The notes under the pieces: model-generated
Database searches by the model: none
Told to the model about the DNA's origin: nothing
Seen by the model: the letters and a program-made list of their open reading frames with translations, nothing else
Program-made: the position numbers and the translations under genes
Shown: piece by piece, positions 7,106-14,748 of the stretch
How positions within the stretch are numbered: the first letter of the stretch is position 1
Layout of the letters: each line of letters opens with the position of its first letter
Assembly (NCBI GenBank): GCA_036505735.1
Contig: DASXSZ010000182.1
Coordinates: forward strand, 1 to 29,504
Reading direction: 5' to 3'
DNA: 29,504 bases
From: DASUPK01 sp036505735
GTDB taxonomy: Bacteria; Actinomycetota; Thermoleophilia; Solirubrobacterales; 70-9

Positions 7106-8062
7106 ATGAGCAGACGGGCATGGGCGGCGTTCGCCGCGATCTCGGTCATCTGGGGCGTTCCCTACCTCTTCATCAAGGTGGCGGTCGACGGCGGGGTCTC
7201 GCCCTTCTTCCTGGCCTGGGTCCGGGTCGCACTCGCCGCGGCGGTGCTGACCGTCGTCGCCCCGCGGCAGACCGCCGCGCTCCTCCGCGACGGGCCGGGC
7301 CGTTGGATCGGGGCGTACGCGCTCCTGGAGATCAGCCTTCCCTTCCCGCTGATCGCCGCCGGGGAGCGGCACGTCGCCTCCTCCATCGCGGCGATCGTGA
7401 TCGCGACCGTGCCGCTGCTGATCGCCCTGCTCGCCGTCCGCTTCGACCACTCCGAGCGACCGACGAGGACGAGGATGGTTGGCATGCTGATCGGGCTGGC
7501 GGGGGTGATCGCCCTGGTCGGCATCGACCTGAGCGGGCAGCCGGGAGAGCTGCTCGGCGCCGCGGCCGTGATGGCCGCCGCGGTTGGCTACGCCGCCGGG
7601 CCGATGATCCTGAAGCGGCACCTGGTGCACTTCGATCCGCGGGCGACCATGGCGGCGAGCCTCCTGGTCGCGACGGTGCTCCTCACCCCGGGTGCCTTGC
7701 TGTCGGTGCCGGCGTCGGTGCCGCCCGCCGACGCCCTCGTCTCCCTCCTGGTCCTGGGGCTGCTCTGCACCGCCACGGCCTTCGTCATCTTCGTCGTCCT
7801 GGTTGCCGAGATCGGCCCGGGCCGAGCGGCGATCATCACCTACATCAATCCGGTCGTGGCGGTGGCGCTCGGCGTGATCGTCCTCGGCGAGAGCCCCGGT
7901 GCGGGCGCGATCGCGGGGCTCCTGCTGATCCTGGCCGGCTCTTGGCTGGCGACCGACGGCCGCCTGCCACCCGGCCCGACCGCGGTCGTGACGAGGTGGC
8001 GAGGCAGGCGAGCGCGCGCGATGGCGGAGCCCTCTCTGCCGCTCCGGGTCAGCCCGGAGTAG
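7106..8062 (+). CDS. EamA/DMT-superfamily transporter
   Basis: This is a 318-residue membrane protein with about ten hydrophobic helices arranged as two EamA repeats (roughly residues 5-135 and 150-285). It begins with the typical AAFAAISVIWGVPYLFIKVAV first helix. The second repeat ends with YINPVVAVALGVIVLGESPGAGAI, a hallmark of the drug/metabolite exporter family (RhaT/YdcZ-type). The substrate is unknown; many members export amino acids or metabolites. It follows the amidase by 31 bases on the same strand and ends directly against the convergent amidohydrolase with no intergenic base. ATG 7106 has no clear ribosome-binding site. The positively charged C-terminal tail is cytoplasmic. Confidence 0.9.
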   Translation: MSRRAWAAFAAISVIWGVPYLFIKVAVDGGVSPFFLAWVRVALAAAVLTVVAPRQTAALLRDGPGRWIGAYALLEISLPFPLIAAGERHVASSIAAIVIATVPLLIALLAVRFDHSERPTRTRMVGMLIGLAGVIALVGIDLSGQPGELLGAAAVMAAAVGYAAGPMILKRHLVHFDPRATMAASLLVATVLLTPGALLSVPASVPPADALVSLLVLGLLCTATAFVIFVVLVAEIGPGRAAIITYINPVVAVALGVIVLGESPGAGAIAGLLLILAGSWLATDGRLPPGPTAVVTRWRGRRARAMAEPSLPLRVSPE

Positions 8063-9232
8063 CTATCCGCTCTGTGCGGCAGGCGCCTCGGCGGGAGCCG
8101 GCACGCTCGGGGTAGCCGCGAGAGCCGCGCCGAGGAGTAGCGGCGCCAGCATGGAGAGGCGCTGAGTCGAGGGTGTCGCGAGATCCTCGGCAGTTACCTC
8201 CGCAAACGCCTGCACCTGACGGTCGATCAAGGCCCCGATCGTCTGGAAGGCCGTCGCTTGCGGCGCGTCGTCATCCACCTTGCACGCCAGTCGGGCCAGG
8301 CCGATCACGTCCTCGGCCGGAGCGCCGACGATCAGCCGGGCGAGTCCCGCCATCAGGTAGAGGGACACCCGCTCGACGAGCAGGTCGCTGGGCACCTGCG
8401 AGGCCCCAGGCGAAGGCCCCAGGTCGAGCGGCTCGTCTCCCGCGAGCAAGCGCTCGAGCTGCGCACCACACACGGCCCTGATCTGCTCCACACCCAGACC
8501 CGCCTGCAGGGCGCACCTTAGCGTCAGGATCGCATTCAGCGCGGGGGTGCCATAGGGGACGTCGCTTGCGAACAGGATCCGGCCCGGGGGCACGTGGGAG
8601 AAGAGGATCATCAGGTCGGTCGGCACCCACCAGGAGGTATCGATGAAGACATTGGGGTGTGCGTCTAGGTGCCGCCAGATCCAGCTCAGGTCGGTGACCG
8701 CCGCGTGCGCGAGGATGATCGGGGCCTTGGGGAACTCGGTGGAGAGCTCGAGTGTGTGCTCGCCGAGCGCCGGGATGCCACGCCCGGCGTGGACCAGGAC
8801 CGGCAGCCGGAGCTGGTGGGCGAGCGCGAAGATCTCGCGCGATTCCGGTGAATCGAGCGCGAAGTCGTCGGACCGCGGGTGGAGCTTGATGCCGCGGGCG
8901 CCCAGCTCGATGCAGCGCGACGCCTCGGCGACGGCGTCGTCGTTCGGGTTCAGCCGGCAGAAGGGCACCAAGCGCCCCTCCGAGTCGGCCGCGTCGGAGA
9001 GGATCAGGTCGTTTGCCTCGCGATAGCCGTCCGGCTCGTGCATAGGGAAGACCACTCCGCGAGCATCCAGCGCGGCGAGGATCTCGATCAGCTGCTCACC
9101 AGAGAGGCGCGCTCCATCCGGATCGTTGAAGCCGATGTGCGTGTGGGCGTCGAACAGGGACGCTCCGGGCACCTCGGCAAGCAACGGCTCGAGCCAGGCG
9201 TTGACCAGCGCTTCGTTTGTTGCAGCGGGCAA
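8063..9232 (-). CDS. Metal-dependent amidohydrolase (amidohydrolase_2 type)
   Basis: This is a TIM-barrel hydrolase or decarboxylase of 389 residues. The metal site includes D28-A-H30-T-H32 near the N-terminus, a later histidine in IILAHAAV, and the aspartate of FASDVPYGTP at the end of the barrel. These match the PF04909 type, which includes uracil-type and acid decarboxylases. After the barrel (about residue 265) there is an 80-120 residue helical extension that this family usually lacks, and a Pro/Ala-rich end. The start is TTG 9232, following a TAGACT box by 6 bases. No ATG or GTG is available before DAHTHIG. The substrate cannot be read from the sequence. It is convergent with, and abuts, the EamA transporter. 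Confidence 0.82.
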   Translation of the reverse strand: MPAATNEALVNAWLEPLLAEVPGASLFDAHTHIGFNDPDGARLSGEQLIEILAALDARGVVFPMHEPDGYREANDLILSDAADSEGRLVPFCRLNPNDDAVAEASRCIELGARGIKLHPRSDDFALDSPESREIFALAHQLRLPVLVHAGRGIPALGEHTLELSTEFPKAPIILAHAAVTDLSWIWRHLDAHPNVFIDTSWWVPTDLMILFSHVPPGRILFASDVPYGTPALNAILTLRCALQAGLGVEQIRAVCGAQLERLLAGDEPLDLGPSPGASQVPSDLLVERVSLYLMAGLARLIVGAPAEDVIGLARLACKVDDDAPQATAFQTIGALIDRQVQAFAEVTAEDLATPSTQRLSMLAPLLLGAALAATPSVPAPAEAPAAQSG

Positions 9233-9238
9233 AGCTCC

Positions 9239-9244
9239 AGTCTA
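9239..9244 (-). promoter_or_regulatory. Candidate -10 box for the amidohydrolase
   Basis: TAGACT on the minus strand ends 6 bases before TTG 9232. It would give a leaderless or near-leaderless transcript. Confidence 0.4.
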
Positions 9245-9276
9245 TTCGCCGAGCCGATCCGCCCGGCAGGGGTGAC

Positions 9277-9282
9277 TAGGGT
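9277..9282 (+). promoter_or_regulatory. Candidate -10 box for the GH63-like gene
   Basis: TAGGGT ends 6 bases before GTG 9289 and directly abuts the alternative GTG 9283, so it favours the later start. Confidence 0.4.
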
Positions 9283-9288
9283 GTGCGC

Positions 9289-10554
9289 GTGACCCCCCCT
9301 GCCGCGGCCGCGGTCATTTCCCCCGCCGTCCGGGGGACGGTGATCCGGATAGTCGAGGAGACGCTTCGCGGCAACTGGATCGAGGGGGAGCGCGACGGCG
9401 TCCCCTTTGGATATTCGCGGCCGAGCCCGAGGCACTACCCCTGGCAGTGGTACTGGGACTCCTGCTTTCACGCGATCGTCTGGCGGCGCTTCGATCGCGC
9501 GCGTGCCGAGAGCGAGCTGCGCAGCCTGCTCGCCGGGGGCTCCGAGGACGGCTTCATCGGCCACACGATCTTCTGGCACCGCCCCGTTGACTGGCAGCGG
9601 CGCTGGACCTACAACGTCACCTCGCGCAAGGCCCGGAACACGTCCACGATCCAGCCACCGCTGCTCGCCTGGGCGTGGAGGATTGCCGTCGGCGACCCCG
9701 CGGCCGAGCCCCGCATCGCCGCTCACCACCGCTGGCTGGAGGCCAACCGGGACCTTGACGGCGACGGGCTCCTCTGGATCGTCCAGCCGGACGAGTCGGG
9801 ACTCGACTCCTCCTCGAAGTTCGACGCGATCTGGGGGCTGCGCGCCCACGCGCGGCCGCTCTTCCCCTTTCTGATCGCCCGCAACCGGCGGCTCGACTGG
9901 GATGCCCGCAAGGTGCTCGACGCGGGCGGCCCGCTGCTGTGCGAGGTGGTAACCAACGTGCTCTGGTGTCTCGCCCGGATCGCCGCCGGTGAGCCCTCGA
10001 TCACTCCGAGGATCATCGAGCGCCTCTGGGACGAGCGGCGGGGGCTCTTCCTCGACCTCGCGCGCGGCGAGGTGGCGCGGGAACGCGATACCGATCCGGC
10101 GGGCCGCGAGCGCCGCGTCCGCGTCTCGACCTGGTCGGCCCTCGCGCCCCTGGCGCTGCCCGACCTTCCCGGCGAGATCGCCAAGCGCCTCGTCGAGGAG
10201 CACCTGCTCGACCAGCGCAAGTACTGGCTGCCCTTCCCGCCGACCTCCGTCTCCGCCCAGGAGCCGAGCTTCGAGCCCCGCAAGTGGAGGGCCCCGCTGC
10301 GGCGCCTCTACTGGCGTGGGCCTACCTGGATCAACTCCGCCTGGCTGATCTGGATCGGTTTGCTGCGGCATGGGTGCAACCCCGAGGCTCTCGAGATGAC
10401 CAAGCGGCTGGCGGACGCCGTCGCCAACGAGCGCCTGCGGGAGTTCTACGAGCCCTTTACGGGCGAGGGGCTGGGAGCGAGGGAATTCGGCTGGTCCTCG
10501 CTGATCGCGGAGCTGGTCGATCCCGACCCCGCCGCGCGGGCATCCTACCTGTAG
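9289..10554 (+). CDS. GH63-like glucosylglycerate/mannosylglycerate hydrolase
   Basis: This is a 421-residue cytoplasmic (alpha/alpha)6-barrel glycosidase. The opening motif HYPWQWYWDSCFHAIVW and the later QPDESGLDSS (aspartate near residue 173) recall the mannosylglycerate/glucosylglycerate hydrolases of GH63. C-terminal YWRGPTWINSAWLIW and GLGAREFGWSSL are also typical. Family members split alpha-glucosyl- or mannosyl-glycerate into sugar plus glycerate, often when nitrogen or osmotic stress ends. The overall length fits the 430-450 residues of known members. GTG 9289 was chosen over GTG 9283 because of the TAGGGT box. Trehalase-like or other GH63/GH37 specificities remain possible. There is no partner synthase in the window. 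Confidence 0.78.
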   Translation: MTPPAAAAVISPAVRGTVIRIVEETLRGNWIEGERDGVPFGYSRPSPRHYPWQWYWDSCFHAIVWRRFDRARAESELRSLLAGGSEDGFIGHTIFWHRPVDWQRRWTYNVTSRKARNTSTIQPPLLAWAWRIAVGDPAAEPRIAAHHRWLEANRDLDGDGLLWIVQPDESGLDSSSKFDAIWGLRAHARPLFPFLIARNRRLDWDARKVLDAGGPLLCEVVTNVLWCLARIAAGEPSITPRIIERLWDERRGLFLDLARGEVARERDTDPAGRERRVRVSTWSALAPLALPDLPGEIAKRLVEEHLLDQRKYWLPFPPTSVSAQEPSFEPRKWRAPLRRLYWRGPTWINSAWLIWIGLLRHGCNPEALEMTKRLADAVANERLREFYEPFTGEGLGAREFGWSSLIAELVDPDPAARASYL

Positions 10555-10563
10555 CGCGCCCGG

Positions 10564-10782
10564 TTACTTGTAGCGGTAGGTGATTCGGCCGCGGTCGAGG
10601 TCGTAGGGAGAGAGCTCGATCTTCACCCGGTCACCGGGGAGGATGCGGATGTAGTGGCGACGCATCTTGCCCGAGATGTGGCCGAGCACCTCGTGGTCGT
10701 TGTCCAACTTGACCCGAAACATCGTGTTGGGCAGCGCCTCGGTGATCTCGCCCTCCATCTCGATCTTCTCTTCCTTCGCCAT
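10564..10782 (-). CDS. infA: Translation initiation factor IF-1
   Basis: This is a 72-residue OB-fold protein of exactly the usual length. IF-1 binds the ribosomal A-site region of the 30S subunit with IF-2 and IF-3. The family motifs are intact: MAKEEKIEMEGEITEALPNT, then VLGHISGKMRRHYIRILPGDRV, and the end RGRITYRYK. It is not placed beside rpmJ-rpsM, its usual site in many actinobacteria. The context here is an enoyl-CoA hydratase upstream on the same strand. A TACCCT box lies 12 bases before the start and there is no Shine-Dalgarno sequence, so it may be transcribed separately. Confidence 0.97.
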   Translation of the reverse strand: MAKEEKIEMEGEITEALPNTMFRVKLDNDHEVLGHISGKMRRHYIRILPGDRVKIELSPYDLDRGRITYRYK

Positions 10783-10794
10783 ATGCGATCGGGC

Positions 10795-10800
10795 AGGGTA
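10795..10800 (-). promoter_or_regulatory. Weak candidate -10 box for infA
   Basis: TACCCT on the minus strand ends 12 bases before ATG 10782, further than the 6-10 bases seen for other genes here. Confidence 0.25.
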
Positions 10801-10837
10801 GCGCGTCGCCCGGGCCTAACCCGCAGGGATCGGCCCC

Positions 10838-11635
10838 TCAGCGCCCCTCGAACGTCGCCTTGCCGGGGCCGTCCTTGAGGAAGCTGGCCACGGCGTTCTG
10901 CAGGTCCTCGGACGCGAACAGGTCGGCGAAGACGCCCGGCGTGACCTCGTCGGCCCCCTCGACGCCGCCAGCGCGGTAGGCGCGGATGATCCGCTTGGTG
11001 GCGCCGTGGGCGATGGTCGGCCCATCGGCCAGCTTGTGTGCGAACTTCATCCCCTTCTCCAGCAGCTGGTCGTCGGGTACGACGCGGTTGACCACGTTCC
11101 AGCGCTCGAGAGTGGCCGCGTCGTAGAGGCCCCCGCTCATCACGAACTCCGCCGCCCGCGCCGGCCCAGCGCGCTCGGCCATCCGCTGCGTGCCCCCGGC
11201 CCCGGGCGTCAGCCCAACGACCGCCTCGACGAGGCCGAAGCGTGCCGACTCGGTCGCCCAGATCATGTCGCAGCCGAGGGAGATCTCGAGGCCGGCCGTC
11301 AGGCAGAGGCCGTGGACCAGCGCCAGCGTCGGGATCGGCAGCTCCTCGAGGCGCCGCACGACGGGAATCAGGGAGCCGAACGAATCGGAGGGGCCTCCCT
11401 CCTCGACGACACGCTGGAAGCTGTGCACGTCGGCGCCGCCGGTGAAGATGTCGCCCTCGGCCCGCCAGACCAGGGCGCGCGCGTCGGATCCATCGACCTC
11501 GTCGAGGCACGAGACGAGCGCGCCCCAGGCGTCGTCCCCGAAGAGGTTGAGGGGCGGGTTGGAGAGCACCATCACCGCGACGTTGCCCTCGCGCTCGAGC
11601 CTGATCGGCGCGACCTTCGTCTCCTTCTCTGTCAT
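10838..11635 (-). CDS. Enoyl-CoA hydratase/isomerase (crotonase family)
   Basis: This is a 265-residue crotonase-fold enzyme acting on acyl-CoA in the cytoplasm. Oxyanion-hole and catalytic regions are present: GGADVHSF near residue 67, E117 in TAGLEISLGCDM and E137 in GLVEAVVGLTPGAGGTQR. The two glutamates are 20 residues apart, as E144/E164 are in classical hydratases, so true hydratase activity is likely. The beta-oxidation step or the substrate length cannot be assigned. The gene follows the HIT gene on the same strand after a 72-base spacer that can fold into a two-tier hairpin. A GGAGGAG ribosome-binding site lies 11 bases before ATG 11635 and forms part of that hairpin. Confidence 0.9.
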   Translation of the reverse strand: MTEKETKVAPIRLEREGNVAVMVLSNPPLNLFGDDAWGALVSCLDEVDGSDARALVWRAEGDIFTGGADVHSFQRVVEEGGPSDSFGSLIPVVRRLEELPIPTLALVHGLCLTAGLEISLGCDMIWATESARFGLVEAVVGLTPGAGGTQRMAERAGPARAAEFVMSGGLYDAATLERWNVVNRVVPDDQLLEKGMKFAHKLADGPTIAHGATKRIIRAYRAGGVEGADEVTPGVFADLFASEDLQNAVASFLKDGPGKATFEGR

Positions 11636-11644
11636 GAAACGGGT

Positions 11645-11697
11645 TGCTCCTCCGACACATCACGGGTCGCGCCGCGCGCCCTCACATCATCGGAGCA
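11645..11697 (-). promoter_or_regulatory. Folded leader before the enoyl-CoA hydratase, including its ribosome-binding site
   Basis: On the minus strand, TGCTCCGA at one end can pair with TCGGAGGAGCA at the other. An inner GGGCGCG can pair with CGCGACCC. The internal loop holds two copies of TGATGTG. The 3' arm is the GGAGGAG ribosome-binding site of the next gene, so folding would hide it. No known RNA family is recognised. Confidence 0.35.
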
Positions 11698-11707
11698 CCC
11701 TCGCATC

Positions 11708-12127
11708 TCAGCCATCCTTACCTCGCAGTTTTTCGGCTATCTGGGCGATCTCGTCGGAGTCCCCGGGCTCCGGGACCCAGGGGAGCTTCAGCGGATCATC
11801 CTCGTATCGGGGCACGACGTGGATGTGGAAGTGGAAAACCGTCTGCCAGGCGACGGCGCCGCAGGCGTTGATCAGGTTGATCCCGTCGGCGTCGAGGACC
11901 TCCTTCATCCGCCTCGCCAGCCGCTGCGACGCGAGCATCGTCGCCGAGAGGTCCTCGGCCTCGATGTCGAGTAGGTCCGCGGAGTGGGTGCGCGGCACGA
12001 CCAGCGCGTGGCCGGGCGTGGCGGGATTGATGTCCATGAAGGTGACGGTGCGGTCGTCGGAGTCGATCGTCTGGCTCGGGATCGACCCCGCGACGATTCC
12101 GCAGAACAGGCAGTCCGGCTCCGCCAT
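11708..12127 (-). CDS. HIT-family nucleotide hydrolase/transferase
   Basis: This is a 139-residue histidine-triad protein. The active-site triad H99-F-H101-I-H103-V-V is intact, and the C6/C9 pair of CLFCGIVAG can bind zinc as in Hint/HinT-like members. The dimer-forming strands and the NACG segment typical of HinT (INLINACGAVAWQ) are present. Known relatives hydrolyse adenosine phosphoramidates or dinucleotide polyphosphates (AppppA). It starts at ATG 12127 without a Shine-Dalgarno sequence, 9 bases after a TAGCCT box. A terminator-like hairpin separates it from cca upstream, so it starts its own unit with the enoyl-CoA hydratase. The frame has a clear C-terminus ending KLRGKDG. Confidence 0.93.
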   Translation of the reverse strand: MAEPDCLFCGIVAGSIPSQTIDSDDRTVTFMDINPATPGHALVVPRTHSADLLDIEAEDLSATMLASQRLARRMKEVLDADGINLINACGAVAWQTVFHFHIHVVPRYEDDPLKLPWVPEPGDSDEIAQIAEKLRGKDG

Positions 12128-12136
12128 GCCGGCGGG

Positions 12137-12142
12137 AGGCTA
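12137..12142 (-). promoter_or_regulatory. Candidate -10 box for the HIT gene
   Basis: TAGCCT on the minus strand ends 9 bases before ATG 12127, just downstream of the terminator hairpin. There is no Shine-Dalgarno sequence. Confidence 0.45.
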
Positions 12143-12161
12143 TCGGCCCCAAAATGTGAGC

Positions 12162-12179
12162 GGCCCGCCGGAGCGGGCC
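12162..12179 (-). terminator. Hairpin terminator after cca
   Basis: The minus strand reads GGCCCGC-TCCG-GCGGGCC, a perfect 7-bp stem with a 4-base loop. A weak T-tract (CATTTTGG) lies a few bases beyond. It sits 15 bases after the cca stop and would end the leftward operon. Confidence 0.65.
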
Positions 12180-12194
12180 ACTCGTTGGCGAGGG

Positions 12195-13625
12195 CTATCG
12201 GAGCTGCCGGGCGCGCTCCAGCGCCTGAGCGCGGCCGCTGATCTCTCCAGCAAAGGCCTCGGCGCGGAGTACTTCCAGCAGTCTGCCGATCTCCGGGCCC
12301 GGCTCCAGGCCGAGCTCCGTCGCAAGCTCGTCGCCGGACAGCGGCGGGCGCGGCGGGCCATCGCGATGCCAGGCGAGCGCGTCCCGGAGCATCTCCCGGG
12401 CCAGCTCGAGGTGGGCTTCGACGAACTCCGGGCTGGCGAGGGGGCCCTGGCCCCTCGCCGCAAGGCGGTCGGCGACGCTGAGCAGCGTGACGTCGGCGGC
12501 CACGGGCTCGGTCGCGACCAGATAGTCGTAGACGGCGCGCCGGGACAGCGGCCTCTGGTGGATCAGGAAGCCGAGCCGCAGATGATGCAGGGCGAGGCCC
12601 TGGAGGTGGGTGCTCAGCCGGCGGCTGGTGCGCATCCTGTGGCAGATCTCGGCGATGATCCGGGCGCCGGTCTCGTCGTGGCCGATGAAGGTCACATAGC
12701 CCGCGCCCTCCGATCGGGTCTCCGGCTTCCCCAGATCGTGAAACAGGGCGCCGAAGCGAAGCGCGCCCCGGCGCGTCAGCTCGTCCGCCAGGGGCTCGGC
12801 GAGAAACTCCCCGATCTCGTCCGAGAGGTCTCCGGCGAAGGCGGCCATATCCGACTCCAAGCCGAGCCATTCTTCGAGCACCGCGAGCGTGTGGCCGAGG
12901 ACGTCCAGGTGATGGTTCGGATTCTGGACCACGCCGCGCAGCTCCTCGAGCTCGGGAAGGACGACCGGCGTCAGCGCCAGCTCCTCCATCAGCTCGAGGC
13001 CCCGCAGCGGATCACGCCCGGCGACGATGCCGCGGAGCTCCGCGAACTGCCGCTCCCCTGCGGGGTCGGAAGCTCGGGCCGCGTCGGCGCGGGCGAGCTC
13101 GACGGTCCGCGGGTCAGTGATAAGCCCGTGTGCCGCCGAGAGGCGGGCGGCGCGCAACAGCCTGATCGGATCCTCCCGGAAGGCGCCATCGGATGTGACT
13201 CGAAGCAGGCGGGCCTCGGCGTCGGCGACGCCCCCCCTGGGATCGATCGGGTCGCCGCCCCCCAGCGGAAGCGCGATCGAGTTGACGGTGAAGTCGCGGG
13301 CGCGCAGGTCGGCCTCGATCGTCTCCGCGCGCAGGGCGGCCACGTCGACGTGCCAGCCGCCTGTCGATGAGATGACCCGCCAGGTCGCGTGTTCCTCCGA
13401 GAGCGCAAACGCGGAGCCCCCGGCGACCCTCGCGATCGCCCGTGCGGCGCCCGCCTGCCGGCCCGGACCAACGGCGAGATCGGCATCGGTCACCGGCTCG
13501 CCGAGCAGTGCGTCGCGGATCGCCCCCCCGACGATCCAGGCCGATCCGGCCTCCTCCTCGAGGGCGGTCCGCGCGGCGGAGATGGACGGCGCCGAGCCGA
13601 GCGCCTCGTCCAGGATGGCGCTCAT
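12195..13625 (-). CDS. cca: CCA-adding tRNA nucleotidyltransferase with HD domain
   Basis: This enzyme adds or repairs the 3' CCA end of tRNA using CTP and ATP. It has 476 residues. The class II nucleotidyltransferase core has G33-G34, R37-D38 and the metal-binding D47-A-D49, followed by RDFTVNSIALPLG (the basic template motif). A middle HD domain contains FHDLGKPETR with the second GHDETGARI, and is typical of actinobacterial and some other CCA enzymes. The helical C-terminal region is present. ATG 13625 overlaps the alr stop (ATGA), so it is translationally coupled. It is last in its unit, before the hairpin at 12162-12179. A poly(A) polymerase is a less likely alternative. Confidence 0.93.
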   Translation of the reverse strand: MSAILDEALGSAPSISAARTALEEEAGSAWIVGGAIRDALLGEPVTDADLAVGPGRQAGAARAIARVAGGSAFALSEEHATWRVISSTGGWHVDVAALRAETIEADLRARDFTVNSIALPLGGGDPIDPRGGVADAEARLLRVTSDGAFREDPIRLLRAARLSAAHGLITDPRTVELARADAARASDPAGERQFAELRGIVAGRDPLRGLELMEELALTPVVLPELEELRGVVQNPNHHLDVLGHTLAVLEEWLGLESDMAAFAGDLSDEIGEFLAEPLADELTRRGALRFGALFHDLGKPETRSEGAGYVTFIGHDETGARIIAEICHRMRTSRRLSTHLQGLALHHLRLGFLIHQRPLSRRAVYDYLVATEPVAADVTLLSVADRLAARGQGPLASPEFVEAHLELAREMLRDALAWHRDGPPRPPLSGDELATELGLEPGPEIGRLLEVLRAEAFAGEISGRAQALERARQLR

Positions 13626-14698
13626 TCGCCGACCCTCCGTGGCACGCGCTGCGAGATCCCGCAGGTCACCTCGTAGTTGATCGTGTCGAGGCGGGCGGCC
13701 ATCTCCTCGGCCAGGATTCGCTCCGATCCCTGCGCCCCGATCAGCACCGCCGGTGCGCCCGGCTGCACGTCCGTCTCGGGCCCTAGGTCGATCGTGATGT
13801 TGTCCATCGATACGGTTCCCACCAGCGGATAGCGACGCCCGCCGACCAGCACGTCAGCGTTGTTGGAGAGGCCCCGCCGCACCCCGTCCCCGTATCCGAT
13901 CGGCAGCACCCCGACCCAGGTGTCCTCTGGCGCCCGCCAGGTCCGGCCGTAGCCGGCGCTCGCGCCCCGCGCGAAGCGCTTCACATCGGCGACGTAGGAG
14001 TGCAGCTCGAGCGCCGGTTCGAGACCGTGCTCCGCGGGGTCGCGGTGGAAGGGGTCGAGGCCGTAGACGGCGATCCCGCAGCGGACCATGTCGAAGTGGG
14101 TGGCTGCCTCGCGGAGAGTGGCGGCGCTGTTGGCGGCGTGAATCGTGCACTCCGGGGAGATCTCGCGCGCCGCCTCTGCCACCGGGCCGAAGGCCGCGAG
14201 TTGCTCCGCCAGGAATGCGTCGTCCGGTTCGTCGGCGGTCGCGAAGTGGGTCCACGCGCCGGCCAGTTCGAGGTTCTCGTCGCCGGCGCAGGCCCTGGCC
14301 AGCTCGATCAGGGTCGCGGGGTCGCGCTCCCCCAACCGTCCCATGCCGCTGTCGAGCTTGACGTGGACCCGGCCGGGCTGACGGAGCTCGCCCGCCAGGC
14401 GTGAGCAGAGCAGGCGGAAGCCCTCCCGCCAGATCGCGACGTCGGCGCGGGCCACCAGCGCGAGTCGAAGCTCCTCCGCGGTGAGGGCGCCCATCACCAG
14501 GATCTGGGCGTCGGGGAAGTACCGGCGCAGCTCGTCGGCCTCGGAGGCCGCGGCGACCGCCAGCCGAGTCGCCCCGCCCCGCATCGCCGCGGCTGCGCAG
14601 ACGGCGGCGCCGTGGCCGTACCCGTTCGCCTTGACCACCGCGCAGAGCTCGGTTCCCTCCCCCACCCGCTGCTTGAGCAGCCGGCAGTTGCCCTCCAC
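13622..14698 (-). CDS. alr: Alanine racemase (PLP-dependent)
   Basis: This enzyme interconverts L- and D-alanine for peptidoglycan. GTG 14698 gives 358 residues. The PLP lysine is K23 in AVVKANGYGHG and the catalytic tyrosine region is AGYGRTW. The C-terminus with the conserved IGYGDG and SMDNITIDLG is complete. The product from GTG 14698 is short at the N-terminus: the coding frame continues upstream in a homologous way (RALATIDVGAVEGN, matching the usual W/A-E-I-D-L opening). No ATG, GTG or TTG exists there. In-frame CTG codons at 14722 and 14752 are the only near-cognate starts, and the latter overlaps the nnr stop as CTGA. Translation probably starts upstream, at least partly by coupling. 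The downstream stop overlaps cca. Confidence 0.93.
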   Translation of the reverse strand: MEGNCRLLKQRVGEGTELCAVVKANGYGHGAAVCAAAAMRGGATRLAVAAASEADELRRYFPDAQILVMGALTAEELRLALVARADVAIWREGFRLLCSRLAGELRQPGRVHVKLDSGMGRLGERDPATLIELARACAGDENLELAGAWTHFATADEPDDAFLAEQLAAFGPVAEAAREISPECTIHAANSAATLREAATHFDMVRCGIAVYGLDPFHRDPAEHGLEPALELHSYVADVKRFARGASAGYGRTWRAPEDTWVGVLPIGYGDGVRRGLSNNADVLVGGRRYPLVGTVSMDNITIDLGPETDVQPGAPAVLIGAQGSERILAEEMAARLDTINYEVTCGISQRVPRRVGE

Positions 14699-14748
14699 CG
14701 CGCCGACGTCGATCGTCGCCAGCGCTCGGCCCGTCTCCCCCTCAGAGC

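Noticed and set aside
11190..13370. A rightward open frame of 726 codons opposite the enoyl-CoA hydratase, HIT and cca genes
   Set aside because: It is antisense to three well-supported genes, has no family motifs and shows the composition expected of a GC-rich shadow frame.
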